Shown one piece after another: positions 7,496-14,870 of a DNA stretch of 64,000 nt. A program made the position numbers and the translations under genes. Within the stretch, counting starts at the first letter, position 1. Each line of letters opens with the position of its first letter. The notes below the pieces were generated by a model, which made no database searches, was not told where the DNA came from, and saw only the letters and a list, made by a program, of their open reading frames with translations. Origin of the DNA: Streptomyces sp. NBC_01306 (lineage in GTDB: Bacteria > Actinomycetota > Actinomycetes > Streptomycetales > Streptomycetaceae); assembly GCF_026340465.1 (NCBI RefSeq), contig NZ_JAPEPC010000001.1:1739501-1803500 (forward strand), written 5' to 3'.

Positions 7496-8268
7496 CGGGA
7501 CCGGTGGTCCATGACCCGATGACGCTGCCTGCCAACGACAACGTCAACAAGTACACCTTCTGTGTGGAACTCAGCGGCAGCCAGTGGTTCCTGCAGAAGG
7601 GCAAGATGATCGCCTACTACGGGCGGATCGACTACAACGGCTTCGGCAACGGCCGGTTCGACCATCTGCTGCGCAGCAGCTTCCACTCCCCGATGCACGC
7701 CGCGGACTGGGTCGTGGCGGAGGGCTCGGGCAAGATGCTGCTCGCCGACCGGGCCTTCGATGTGAACTCGTTCGACCTGGACGACGGCAATCTCACGGTC
7801 CGCTCCGGGAATCTGCTGGCGTTCGAGCCGTCGCTGTCCCTGAAGCAGTCGATCGTGCCCGGCTTTCTGACCCTGATCGGTACGGGGAAGTTCGTGGCCG
7901 CTTCGAACGGTCCGGTCGTCTTCATGGAGCCGCCGATCCGGGTCGACCCGCAGGCCCTGGTGGGCTGGGCGGACTGCCCTGCGCCGTGCCACCACTACGA
8001 CCATGCCTATCTGACGGGGGTGCTGGGCGGGATCCGGTCGTTCACCGGCCTGGGGGGTGTGTCGGGCGAGGAGCACCAGTTCGAGTTCGTGGGCGCCGGG
8101 ACGGTGCTGCTCCAGTCGACCGAGGCGCTGCTGCCCGAGAAGCCGACCGGCTCCGTGCCGAACGAACCGGGCGTTCCCGGTGGGCAGGGACCCCGTTCCG
8201 GCCAAAACAGCCCAGGAGCGCGCTTTCCCGGCCAGGTCGGGGATCTTCAGCGCCGCTTCGGGCTGTGA
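7492..8268 (+). CDS. AIM24 family protein 3, with C-terminal tail
   Basis: A 258-residue member, more divergent than the first two. Conserved elements are QKGKMIAYYGRIDY, VVAEGSGKMLLAD, LTVRSGNLLAFE and EEHQFEFVGAGTVLLQS. It carries an extra tail of about 45 residues rich in Pro, Gly and Ser. It also has two Cys residues and a His pair in CPAPCHHYDH that the other two lack. The start is the GTG at 7492, overlapping the previous stop as GTGA. It is the last gene of the trio. The function is unknown. Confidence 0.83.
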   Translation: MTGPVVHDPMTLPANDNVNKYTFCVELSGSQWFLQKGKMIAYYGRIDYNGFGNGRFDHLLRSSFHSPMHAADWVVAEGSGKMLLADRAFDVNSFDLDDGNLTVRSGNLLAFEPSLSLKQSIVPGFLTLIGTGKFVAASNGPVVFMEPPIRVDPQALVGWADCPAPCHHYDHAYLTGVLGGIRSFTGLGGVSGEEHQFEFVGAGTVLLQSTEALLPEKPTGSVPNEPGVPGGQGPRSGQNSPGARFPGQVGDLQRRFGL

Positions 8269-8393
8269 GCGATAGCCTGCGGAGTGTAACGTCGAACATC
8301 TGAACCCCCGGCATATGCACCGGATCGGGATCGCCGCCACGATCGGGATCAAGGTGGCGCACTGGCGCGCGCCGGGGAGTGCAACCCCCCATG

Positions 8394-8423
8394 TTGTCCA
8401 ATATTCAACTTCTTAGGTAGAAT
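8394..8423 (+). promoter_or_regulatory. Probable sigma-70-type promoter, leaderless
   Basis: TTGTCC at 8394-8399 and TAGAAT at 8418-8423 are separated by 18 bases. Transcription would begin at about 8430-8431, which is the A of the MarR ATG. No Shine-Dalgarno sequence is present, so the mRNA is probably leaderless. Confidence 0.55.
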
Positions 8424-8430
8424 TCTCATT

Positions 8431-8904
8431 ATGGAGACCGAGACGGCCACCCGCTGGCTGAACGATGCTGAGCAGTGCTCCTGGCGCACCTACCTGGACG
8501 TGAACAGGCTGCTGACGTACCAGATGGAGAAGGACCTCCAGCCGTTCGGCCTGACGATGAACGACTACGAGATCCTGGTCAATCTCTCCGAGGCCGACGA
8601 CCGGCGGATGCGGATGAGCGATCTCGCCGCCGCCACCCTTCAGTCGAAGAGCCGCCTGTCGCACCAGATCACCCGGATGGAGAAGGCCGGCCTGGTCCGC
8701 AGGGAGAACTGCGAGTCGGACCGGCGTGGCCTGTTCGCCGTCCTCACCGACCTCGGCGGCGAGACCATGCAGAAGGTCGCACCGCACCATGTGGCCTCGG
8801 TGCGCAGACACTTCATCGACATGCTGACGCCCGAGGCACTGGCCGGACTGCGCGAGTCACTGACGCCGGTCGCCGATCAGCTGCGGGGGCTGCGCAAGGG
8901 GTAG
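8431..8904 (+). CDS. MarR-family transcriptional regulator
   Basis: A 157-residue MarR-type winged-helix protein. It has the helix region MRMSDLAAATLQSKSRLSHQI and the wing RRENCESDRRGLFAVLT. A single Cys in the wing could act as a redox or ligand sensor, but that is speculative. It stands alone between the AIM24 trio and the accessory block and ends nine bases before the convergent PfkB gene. A good promoter lies directly on its ATG. Confidence 0.88.
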   Translation: METETATRWLNDAEQCSWRTYLDVNRLLTYQMEKDLQPFGLTMNDYEILVNLSEADDRRMRMSDLAAATLQSKSRLSHQITRMEKAGLVRRENCESDRRGLFAVLTDLGGETMQKVAPHHVASVRRHFIDMLTPEALAGLRESLTPVADQLRGLRKG

Positions 8905-8913
8905 GGCCCCGCC

Positions 8914-9795
8914 CTACGGCGTCCCGCCACCGGCGAGATACCCGGCGACCGCGGCCCGGTCGGGCAGGCCCGCCCTGGCGCCGGGCGCCGTGCAGGACAG
9001 ACCCGCCGCGACGGCGGCAAAGCGTGCCGCGTCGACCGGTTCCGCCCCGCGTTCCAGTTCGGCGAGGTAACAGCCCACGAAGCAGTCACCTGCCCCGGTG
9101 GCGTCCTGGACCCGTACATCGATGGCCGCTCCGGCCAGGGTGTCACCGGCAGGTGTGTGCAGCCGCCACCCGTGAGCGCCATCGGTGACCAGCAGATGCG
9201 TACGGTGCGACACCGCGGCCGCGCCGGCGCCCTGGCCGATCAGCCGCTCCGCCTGCGTACGGCCGATGATCGCGTGCTCGGCCACCGACAGGGCCGCCTC
9301 CGCGGCCTCGGCCGACTCGCAGCCGTCCATGTCGACGACCGTGCGCAGGGCCGGAGCACCGGCCAGCAGCGGGGCGGCCCAGGGGAACCGGTAGCCGTCG
9401 AGATAGAGCCACCCGCCCCCGGCCCGGGAGAGCGACCGCACCACCTCCGCCACATGCTCCTCGGTCACGTCGTCGTCCTGGCTGATCACGGAGCGCTCCC
9501 CGTCCGGAGTGACGAGGATGACCGCGGTGGTGAGGTGACCCCGGCGCGAGGTCCACGCCACGTCCACGCCCTGAGCGCCGAGCCCGTCGAGGAAGGCGGT
9601 GCTCAGCAGATCCGGCCCCACCACGCCGGCGAACCTGGCGTCGGCTCCCATCCGCGCCGCGGCCGTCGCCGCGTTCGCGCCCATCCCCCCGTCATGGCGC
9701 CGGATGCCGAGCGCCTGTACGCGGCTTCCGGGCCCCGGGAGGGCGGGAACGTTCACCGTCAGGTCGCTGTTGCCGTACCCGCAGAAGACGATCAT
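8914..9795 (-). CDS. PfkB-family carbohydrate/nucleoside kinase A
   Basis: A 293-residue ribokinase-like (PfkB) kinase that transfers phosphate from ATP to a sugar, nucleoside or related alcohol. The N-terminal glycine motif is GGMGANAATAAARMG. The C-terminal ATP-site and anion-hole signature is DATGAGDCFVG, with Asp of GAGD as the catalytic base. The start ATG at 9795 gives MIVFCGYGNSDLTV, the normal start of the fold; an in-frame ATG at 9816 is possible. It is divergent from the GntR gene across about 220 bases and reads away from the other cluster genes, but it probably belongs to the same pathway. The substrate is unknown. Confidence 0.87.
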   Translation of the reverse strand: MIVFCGYGNSDLTVNVPALPGPGSRVQALGIRRHDGGMGANAATAAARMGADARFAGVVGPDLLSTAFLDGLGAQGVDVAWTSRRGHLTTAVILVTPDGERSVISQDDDVTEEHVAEVVRSLSRAGGGWLYLDGYRFPWAAPLLAGAPALRTVVDMDGCESAEAAEAALSVAEHAIIGRTQAERLIGQGAGAAAVSHRTHLLVTDGAHGWRLHTPAGDTLAGAAIDVRVQDATGAGDCFVGCYLAELERGAEPVDAARFAAVAAGLSCTAPGARAGLPDRAAVAGYLAGGGTP

Positions 9796-9921
9796 GAAAG
9801 AAGAGCACCTCATTCGCCGTGGAACTGTCAGTCCGCCGTGACCGGGCCGCTGCGACCAGGCCGCTGAGACCCGGGCCAAGTCCCCTTTACGCGCGAGAGC
9901 CCGGCGTCACCGAGTCGTCGC

Positions 9922-9964
9922 CCGGACAGGCAAAGCCGGACACGCAAAGCCCGGACAGCCGAAG
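9922..9964. repeat. Three direct repeats upstream of the GntR promoter
   Basis: Copies are CCGGACAGGCAAAG (9922-9935), CCGGACACGCAAAG (9936-9949) and CCGGACAGCCGAAG (9951-9964), spaced 14 and 15 bases apart. They end 17 bases before the GntR -35 box, in the divergent spacer. They could be an activator or second-regulator array; the spacing is not an exact helical repeat. Confidence 0.6.
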
Positions 9965-9981
9965 TTTTCCAAGCTGACCCG

Positions 9982-10010
9982 TTGACCAAACGTCATGACG
10001 TTCGCATAAT
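9982..10010 (+). promoter_or_regulatory. GntR promoter with embedded palindromic operator
   Basis: TTGACC (9982-9987) and CATAAT (10005-10010) are 17 bases apart. The spacer holds a perfect 14-bp palindrome, AACGTCATGACGTT (9989-10002). Transcription should start at about 10017, the A of the ATG, giving a leaderless mRNA. A repressor on the palindrome would exclude RNA polymerase, so autoregulation by the encoded GntR protein is likely. Confidence 0.7.
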
Positions 10011-10016
10011 TTCGGC

Positions 10017-10769
10017 ATGGCTTGGGATGACGAAGACTTGCTGGACGGCCCCGTACCGAAGTGGCATCAGATCGCCGAGCGTCTGCGATCGGCCATCTCC
10101 GACGGCGAGTTCACGGCCGGCGACGCGCTGCCGTCCGAGACTCTGCTCACGCGGCGCTTCGGCATCAGCCGGACCACCGCCCGCAGCGCCCTGAACGAGC
10201 TGGAGGGCGACCAGTTGGTCAGCCGCCGGTCGGGAAAGGGCACGATCGTGCTCCCGCCCAAGGTCGAGCAGCCGCTCAACCTGCTGGCCTCGTTCTCGGA
10301 CGACATGCGGGCCCGCGGCCTGGCGCCGGGCTACCGGCTGGTCTCCGTCACCGTGCTTCCGGTTCCGGCACAGGTCGCCAAGGAACTGGGGCTGTGCGAG
10401 GGCGACGAGGCGGTCTGCGTGGACCGGGTGCTGCTCGCCGACGGTGAACCGATCGCGTCCAGCCTGTCGTGGCTGTCACCCCGGATCGTCCCCCCGGCCG
10501 ACGCACCGCCCGAAGCGGCGCTGCGTAACTCCTCGCTGTACGAGTGGATCGAGCGCACCACCGGTACGCGGATCGGCTCGGGCGAGGAGTACATCGAAGG
10601 AGGAGTCGCCGACGCGCAGTTGGCGCAGCGGCTGGCCGTCACCAAGGGCGCTCCGATCCTCATCGCCCGCCGCCGCTCGCTCTCGACGGCCGCCCTCCCT
10701 CTGGAGTACGTGGTGATCACCTACCGGGCCGACAGGTACCGCTTCCGGATCGAGCTCACCCGCCCATGA
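10017..10769 (+). CDS. GntR-family regulator, HutC/UTRA type
   Basis: A 250-residue regulator with an N-terminal GntR winged helix (about residues 15-80). Motifs are IAERLRSAISDGEF, LPSETLLTRRFGISRTTARSALNELE and the wing SRRSGKGTIV. A UTRA ligand-binding domain fills residues 95-245, with strands such as PLEYVVITYRADRYRFRIEL. HutC-type members usually repress sugar, amino-sugar or histidine catabolism until a phosphorylated or amino ligand binds. It is the first gene of the plus-strand cluster; its stop overlaps the next start (ATGA). Its own promoter holds a fitting palindrome. The probable ligand is a pathway intermediate. Confidence 0.9.
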   Translation: MAWDDEDLLDGPVPKWHQIAERLRSAISDGEFTAGDALPSETLLTRRFGISRTTARSALNELEGDQLVSRRSGKGTIVLPPKVEQPLNLLASFSDDMRARGLAPGYRLVSVTVLPVPAQVAKELGLCEGDEAVCVDRVLLADGEPIASSLSWLSPRIVPPADAPPEAALRNSSLYEWIERTTGTRIGSGEEYIEGGVADAQLAQRLAVTKGAPILIARRRSLSTAALPLEYVVITYRADRYRFRIELTRP

Positions 10770-11752
10770 AAAAGACAGCGGTCTTCGTCGGGGACACGGT
10801 GTTCGACACCACGATTCGCGTGGGCTCCCTCCCCGCCGCCGACGAGAAAGTGGTGAGCGACCACCTCACCGACTCGGTGGGAGGTGTGGTGACCAACGCG
10901 GCCGTCGCCTGCTCCCTCACCGGAACGCCGACCAGGCTGGTGAGCTCCGTGGGAACGGACGCGGCGGGCCGCGAGTGCGCCGCGCAGGCGGAGAGCCTCG
11001 GCCTCGACTTCCGGCCCGAGGTGTCGGCCGGTGCTTCGAGCCGGGCCGTCATCACGATCGCCGAGGACGGCGAGAAACACCTCATTCTCGTACCGGGTGC
11101 GCGGATGTACCCGTCCGAAGCCGTCTGCCGGCAGCTCTCTCTCGCGCACACCGGGTGGCTGCACACGGCCGTCTACGACCCGGAGGCCGCGCGGACCGTC
11201 ATATCCCGGTGCGCGGAGAGCGGGGTTCCCTGGTCCGTCGACCTGGAGCCGGCGACGTTCCCGGAAGGGATCGAGACGCTCGCCGACCACATCGACGGCG
11301 CCGCCACGGTGTTCTGCAACGCTCATGCCGCGCGTGCCATCGGTCCCGCGGCGGTCCGGACCCTCTTCGAACTGGGCGCCCGCTCCGTGGTGTTCACCGA
11401 GGGCTCGCACGGGGCGCGCTGGTGCGCGCCGGGCTGTGCGGAGGTCACCGTTCCGGTCGTACGCGACACCGCCCCGGTGGCGGACACGACAGGAGCGGGC
11501 GACTGCCTGGCCGGGTCGTTCGTCGGCATGATGCTCGACACCGGTGACCCGCTCGAATCGCTGCGCTATGCGGTGACGGCGGCCTCCCGCAGCTGCTCGG
11601 GGCTGGGCGGCCACCCGTCCTACGCCACGAGGGCCGAGGTGACGCGGCTGCGACGGGCCACCGGCGCACCTGCCGCTTCCGGCAACGCGACACCACTCAA
11701 CGCACCGGTCACGCCGTCATTCCGAGGAGGTTCGCATGACTCTGCTGAGTGA
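10766..11752 (+). CDS. PfkB-family carbohydrate/nucleoside kinase B
   Basis: A 328-residue PfkB kinase, only distantly similar to the divergent kinase at 8914. The N-terminal motif is DSVGGVVTNAAVACSLTG and the catalytic C-terminal motif is DTTGAGDCLAGSF. The start overlaps the GntR stop by four bases. The last 35 or so residues (after the helix ending RLRRATG) are a low-complexity tail that runs over the ribosome site and first codons of the next gene. Two different PfkB kinases at one locus suggest two phosphorylation steps or two related substrates. The substrate is not recognisable. Confidence 0.88.
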   Translation: MKKTAVFVGDTVFDTTIRVGSLPAADEKVVSDHLTDSVGGVVTNAAVACSLTGTPTRLVSSVGTDAAGRECAAQAESLGLDFRPEVSAGASSRAVITIAEDGEKHLILVPGARMYPSEAVCRQLSLAHTGWLHTAVYDPEAARTVISRCAESGVPWSVDLEPATFPEGIETLADHIDGAATVFCNAHAARAIGPAAVRTLFELGARSVVFTEGSHGARWCAPGCAEVTVPVVRDTAPVADTTGAGDCLAGSFVGMMLDTGDPLESLRYAVTAASRSCSGLGGHPSYATRAEVTRLRRATGAPAASGNATPLNAPVTPSFRGGSHDSAE

Positions 11753-12464
11753 GGAGACGGAAGTCTTCGAAGCAGCCCCCGGGCAACGGTGCGCCGTACT
11801 GTTCCTGGCCCGTCGGCGTACACCGGGTCCCGGGGACGCGGGCCGGTCCGCACGGGCGGTCGCCGAGCAACTCGACGTGCTCCGGGCGCAGGGCTGGTTG
11901 CTCTCGGTCGACGGCATTCTCGCCGGGGGCGGCCGCCGGTCGGCGGACACACCGACCGTGTACGACACGGGGTTCTCCCATGACGTCGATTTCGTCGGCA
12001 TGTTCGAGGCCCCCACCGCGTCGGACGCCCTCGACGGGACGCTCGCGCTCGAACAGGCGGGGTGGGCGCGTCTGCTGCGGACCGAATGGCTCATCGGGCC
12101 GAAGGAGTTCCTGCCCGTGGTCGGTCCCGCGTCCCGGGGCGAGGAGGACGGCTGGGGCTTCTTCGCACTCTGGAAGTGGAACAGCGCCTGGCAGGCCGCC
12201 ACCGCGGAGGAGCGGCGCGCGTACGACCTGGAGTGCGACGACGCCTTCTCGTCCGACGTACGCAACGGCGCCGCCATCGCCGGCCGGTACCGACTCGACA
12301 GCGCGAGCCAGTGGGACCACGTCGGGGTCTGGCGGGTGCCGAGCGTGGCCATGGTGCAGGCGGCGATGCGCGAACACACCCGGGTGGCGGACTTCAAGTT
12401 CACCACGTCCCGCCACTACATCGGTCGTCGGACAAGGCTCGACGACGCCTTCCGGAGGAAGTGA
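11736..12464 (+). CDS. Unknown protein with two alpha+beta barrel-like repeats
   Basis: A 242-residue soluble protein I cannot name. It appears to contain two related halves of about 110 residues. Each starts with a short strand (CAVLFLARR; GFFALWKWN) followed by a helix, then a strand pair containing DFVGMFEAP or DHVGVWRVP, a helix, and an ending like TEWLIGPKE or TSRHYIGRR. The second half resembles the next gene product. The pattern recalls dimeric ferredoxin-like barrels such as EthD/darcynin families. The start ATG has GAGGAGG seven bases upstream and overlaps the end of the kinase gene by 17 bases. The enzymatic role is unknown; the tight operon position indicates a pathway component. 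Confidence 0.75.
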   Translation: MTLLSEETEVFEAAPGQRCAVLFLARRRTPGPGDAGRSARAVAEQLDVLRAQGWLLSVDGILAGGGRRSADTPTVYDTGFSHDVDFVGMFEAPTASDALDGTLALEQAGWARLLRTEWLIGPKEFLPVVGPASRGEEDGWGFFALWKWNSAWQAATAEERRAYDLECDDAFSSDVRNGAAIAGRYRLDSASQWDHVGVWRVPSVAMVQAAMREHTRVADFKFTTSRHYIGRRTRLDDAFRRK

Positions 12465-12465
12465 C

Positions 12466-12780
12466 ATGAACGAGGTCGTCTGGCTGCACCACTCCCTGCC
12501 CCGCACCGCGTGGTTCGACCTCGAACCCGCGGCCCGGGAGCGGTACGAGCAGGCGTTCCAGGAACAGCGCGACGCGTCGGAACGGCTGGGCGGGAGAGGC
12601 GGCGGACGCTTCCACGTCCGCGGACAGAGCGACTACTCCCAGGTGGAGATCTGGTTCTTCCCCACCGCCGAGCAGGCCTTCGACCACTGGTCCCGCCTGG
12701 TCACCGCCGGATACACCACCTGTTTCGAGTTCTCCAATCAGGTGGGGCAGGCCGATCCGGCCGACGCCCCCTTCACCTGA
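12466..12780 (+). CDS. Small darcynin-like protein of unknown function
   Basis: A 104-residue protein. It has a first strand VVWLHHSLP, an Arg/Glu-rich helix (ARERYEQAFQEQRDASERL), the strand pair FHVRGQSDYSQVEIWFF and a last helix with FDHWSRLVTAGYTTCFEFS. The arrangement resembles one half of the preceding protein, so the pair probably arose by duplication. It is similar in layout to darcynin-type and EthD-type ferredoxin folds. It starts two bases after the previous stop with GGAGGAAG as ribosome site. It could act with the upstream product as a hetero-oligomer; this is inference. No catalytic residues are recognised. Confidence 0.75.
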   Translation: MNEVVWLHHSLPRTAWFDLEPAARERYEQAFQEQRDASERLGGRGGGRFHVRGQSDYSQVEIWFFPTAEQAFDHWSRLVTAGYTTCFEFSNQVGQADPADAPFT

Positions 12781-12813
12781 CTCATTTCCACCTGACTCAA
12801 CTGAAAGGACCCC

Positions 12814-13698
12814 ATGAACAACCCGGTTGACAGCACCGCAGACGAGCGAGCGCTCGGTGTCTTCCCGCCGAAGGAGTCGGCCCTGGGCTCGATCTTCGGC
12901 ACCGACCGCGTGGTCATCGGTGTCGTGCACTGCCCCCCGCTCCCCGGCAGTCCCCACTACCGCGGCGAGCCGCTCGCGGACGTGATCCGGTTCGCCGTGG
13001 AGGAAGCGACGGCGTACCAGCAGGGCGGGGTGCACGGACTGATCGTGGAGAACGCCTGGGACCTGCCCTTCCCCAAGCCGGAGGACCAGGGCTTCGAGAC
13101 AGCGGCGAACCTGGCGGTGATCAGCGACCACGTACGCGAGAAGGTGGGCCTGCCGGTCGGTGTGAACGTCCTGGCGAACGGGGCGCACTGCTCGATAGCC
13201 ACCGCCCAGGCCGCCCAGTCGGCTTTCGTACGCGTCAACCAGTGGGCGAACGCCTATGTGGCCAACGAGGGCTTCATGGAGGGACTGGCCCCTTCGGCGA
13301 CGCGCTACCGGGCGACGCTCAGGGCCGAACAGCTCAAGGTGTTCGCGGACGTCCACGTCAAACACGGTTCGCACTCCATCATCGCCGACCGGTCCCTGGC
13401 GGAGCAGACGGAGGACGCCGAGTTCTTCGACGCGGATGTGCTCATCGCGACCGGCGGACGCACCGGTGACGAGGCCGCCGAGAGCGAGGTCCGGGGCATC
13501 ATGGACGCCACCCGGCTGCCGGTGATCATCGGTTCGGGAATGAACGAGGACAACGCGGAGCGGCTGCTGTCGCTGTGTCACGGCGCCATCGTGGCCTCGT
13601 CGTTGAAGGAGAACGGCCGCTGGTGGGGCCGGGTCGACAGGACGAAGGTCAGGGCCTTCACCCGGCACGCCGAGAAGGCGGGCTACCAACTGCCCTGA
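12814..13698 (+). CDS. BtpA/SgcQ-family TIM-barrel protein
   Basis: A 294-residue member of the BtpA family. BtpA was named for a cyanobacterial photosystem I factor and SgcQ for an E. coli putative sugar operon. Signatures are VIGVVHCPPLPGSPHY, VNVLANGAHCSIATAQ, FVRVNQWANAYVANEGFMEG and LKVFADVHVKHGSHSI, then the barrel end PVIIGSGMNEDNAERLL, a phosphate-binding-like GSG turn. The family resembles phosphate-binding TIM barrels, so action on a phosphorylated product of the PfkB kinases is plausible; no reaction is established. It follows the previous gene by 33 bases with GAAAGGA as ribosome site. Confidence 0.87.
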   Translation: MNNPVDSTADERALGVFPPKESALGSIFGTDRVVIGVVHCPPLPGSPHYRGEPLADVIRFAVEEATAYQQGGVHGLIVENAWDLPFPKPEDQGFETAANLAVISDHVREKVGLPVGVNVLANGAHCSIATAQAAQSAFVRVNQWANAYVANEGFMEGLAPSATRYRATLRAEQLKVFADVHVKHGSHSIIADRSLAEQTEDAEFFDADVLIATGGRTGDEAAESEVRGIMDATRLPVIIGSGMNEDNAERLLSLCHGAIVASSLKENGRWWGRVDRTKVRAFTRHAEKAGYQLP

Positions 13699-13734
13699 CG
13701 GGCAGCACGATCGGCCATTCAATCGGCCATTGAA
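13690..13734 (+). other. Stem-loops at the end of the BtpA-family gene
   Basis: CTGCCC/GGGCAG folds around the TGA stop itself (13690-13705). A second stem, TTCAAT/ATTGAA, follows at 13718-13734. The gap to the next start is about 290 bases and shows no other recognisable element. The pair may reduce read-through or stabilise the upstream mRNA. Confidence 0.4.
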
Positions 13735-13990
13735 CGGCTGGTGGTCCGTCCGGAGCCACCGGGCGCCCCGCGCCTGTGGGCCGGGCCCACCAGCCAGGCG
13801 CCGGCGGCCGCACCGCAGCCGCCGGAAGCGGCACAGCACGCGGGATTTCGCAGGCAGCCGTGTTTTCCGTTCCGGCCGTGTCGGTCCCGGCCAGGAGCGC
13901 GCGCCGGCGCGGCCGCTGCCCTGTCTCCGGGCCCGCCGGAATCCACCCACTCACCGGCGGCGCCCGGTTGCGACAGCGGAGGTACGCCCC

Positions 13991-14695
13991 ATGCAAGCAC
14001 GACATTCAGGACATTCAGACGCGCAGTCGGCGCGGTCCGGCCCCCTCACCGCGTCCCTCAGTACGTCCCTCAGTACGTCCCTCAAGGAGAGGAACGCGGA
14101 CATATGGAACCGGACGCTCACCATGCGGTTCGTCCGCGACGTCACCCACGACACCGTCAGCGACGCCGTCTTCGCCCGATACCTGCTGTTCGAGCGGGAG
14201 TTCGTGGACACCGCGGCCCGCCTCGCGGGCGCGGCAGTGCGCGAGGCGCCCGGCGCCGCCGCGTTGGCCGGGCACGCCCGTACGCTGCACGCCCTGGTGA
14301 CGGACCAGTACGCCTACTTCACCCGGGCGTTGGAGACCACAGGCGTGCCGGAGGTCGGTCCGCGGGCGCAGGAGCAGGCATCGGTACTCACCGAGGAGGT
14401 CCTGGACGCCGCCGACGCCCTCGGCTATCCGGCCATCGTGACGTGTATGTACGCGGCGGAGTCGCTGTACGAGAACTGGTGCCGCACGGCCGACCACTCA
14501 CCGTCGGCGCGCAGTGAGATCGCGGACTGGGTCCACCTGCACACGGTCGAACCCTTCACCGCCCAAGTGCGGTTCCTGGAGGCCGAGATCGACGCGCTGG
14601 AGATCCTCCCTGAGACGGCGGAGGACCTGGTCAAGGTCTTCGGAAGGGTCCTCGAAGCCGAGATCGGTTTTCACGAGGCCGCCTACGCCGAGTAG
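13991..14695 (+). CDS. TenA-like protein (thiaminase II / aminohydrolase fold)
   Basis: A 234-residue all-helical protein with TenA features. The start region IWNRTLTMRFVRDVTHDTVSD corresponds to the usual W...HPFV..I.DGTL. The centre AIVTCMYAAESLYENW carries the catalytic-type Cys, and the end VLEAEIGFHEAAY has the expected Glu. TenA enzymes hydrolyse thiamine or aminopyrimidines. Two usual active-site positions look altered here: the Asp in the second helix is Glu, and the Tyr four after the Cys is Ala. The substrate may therefore differ. The start ATG at 13991 has GGAGG eight bases upstream. Residues 24-33 hold a small SLSTSLSTSL repeat. It sits between the BtpA and transporter genes. Confidence 0.72.
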   Translation: MQARHSGHSDAQSARSGPLTASLSTSLSTSLKERNADIWNRTLTMRFVRDVTHDTVSDAVFARYLLFEREFVDTAARLAGAAVREAPGAAALAGHARTLHALVTDQYAYFTRALETTGVPEVGPRAQEQASVLTEEVLDAADALGYPAIVTCMYAAESLYENWCRTADHSPSARSEIADWVHLHTVEPFTAQVRFLEAEIDALEILPETAEDLVKVFGRVLEAEIGFHEAAYAE

Positions 14696-14870
14696 GACCC
14701 GGCGCAGCCCGATCCGGCGCACCCGGGCCGCATGCGCAGCCCGGGCCGGACGGCCGTCGGGCCCGTCCGCGCCATGACGCTCATGAACGCACATTCCTGA
14801 CTGGCCGACCTGTCCTGGCCGGCGACAGCCACCGCTACTGATCGCTCGGAGAAACACGGAAGGTGGAGCG

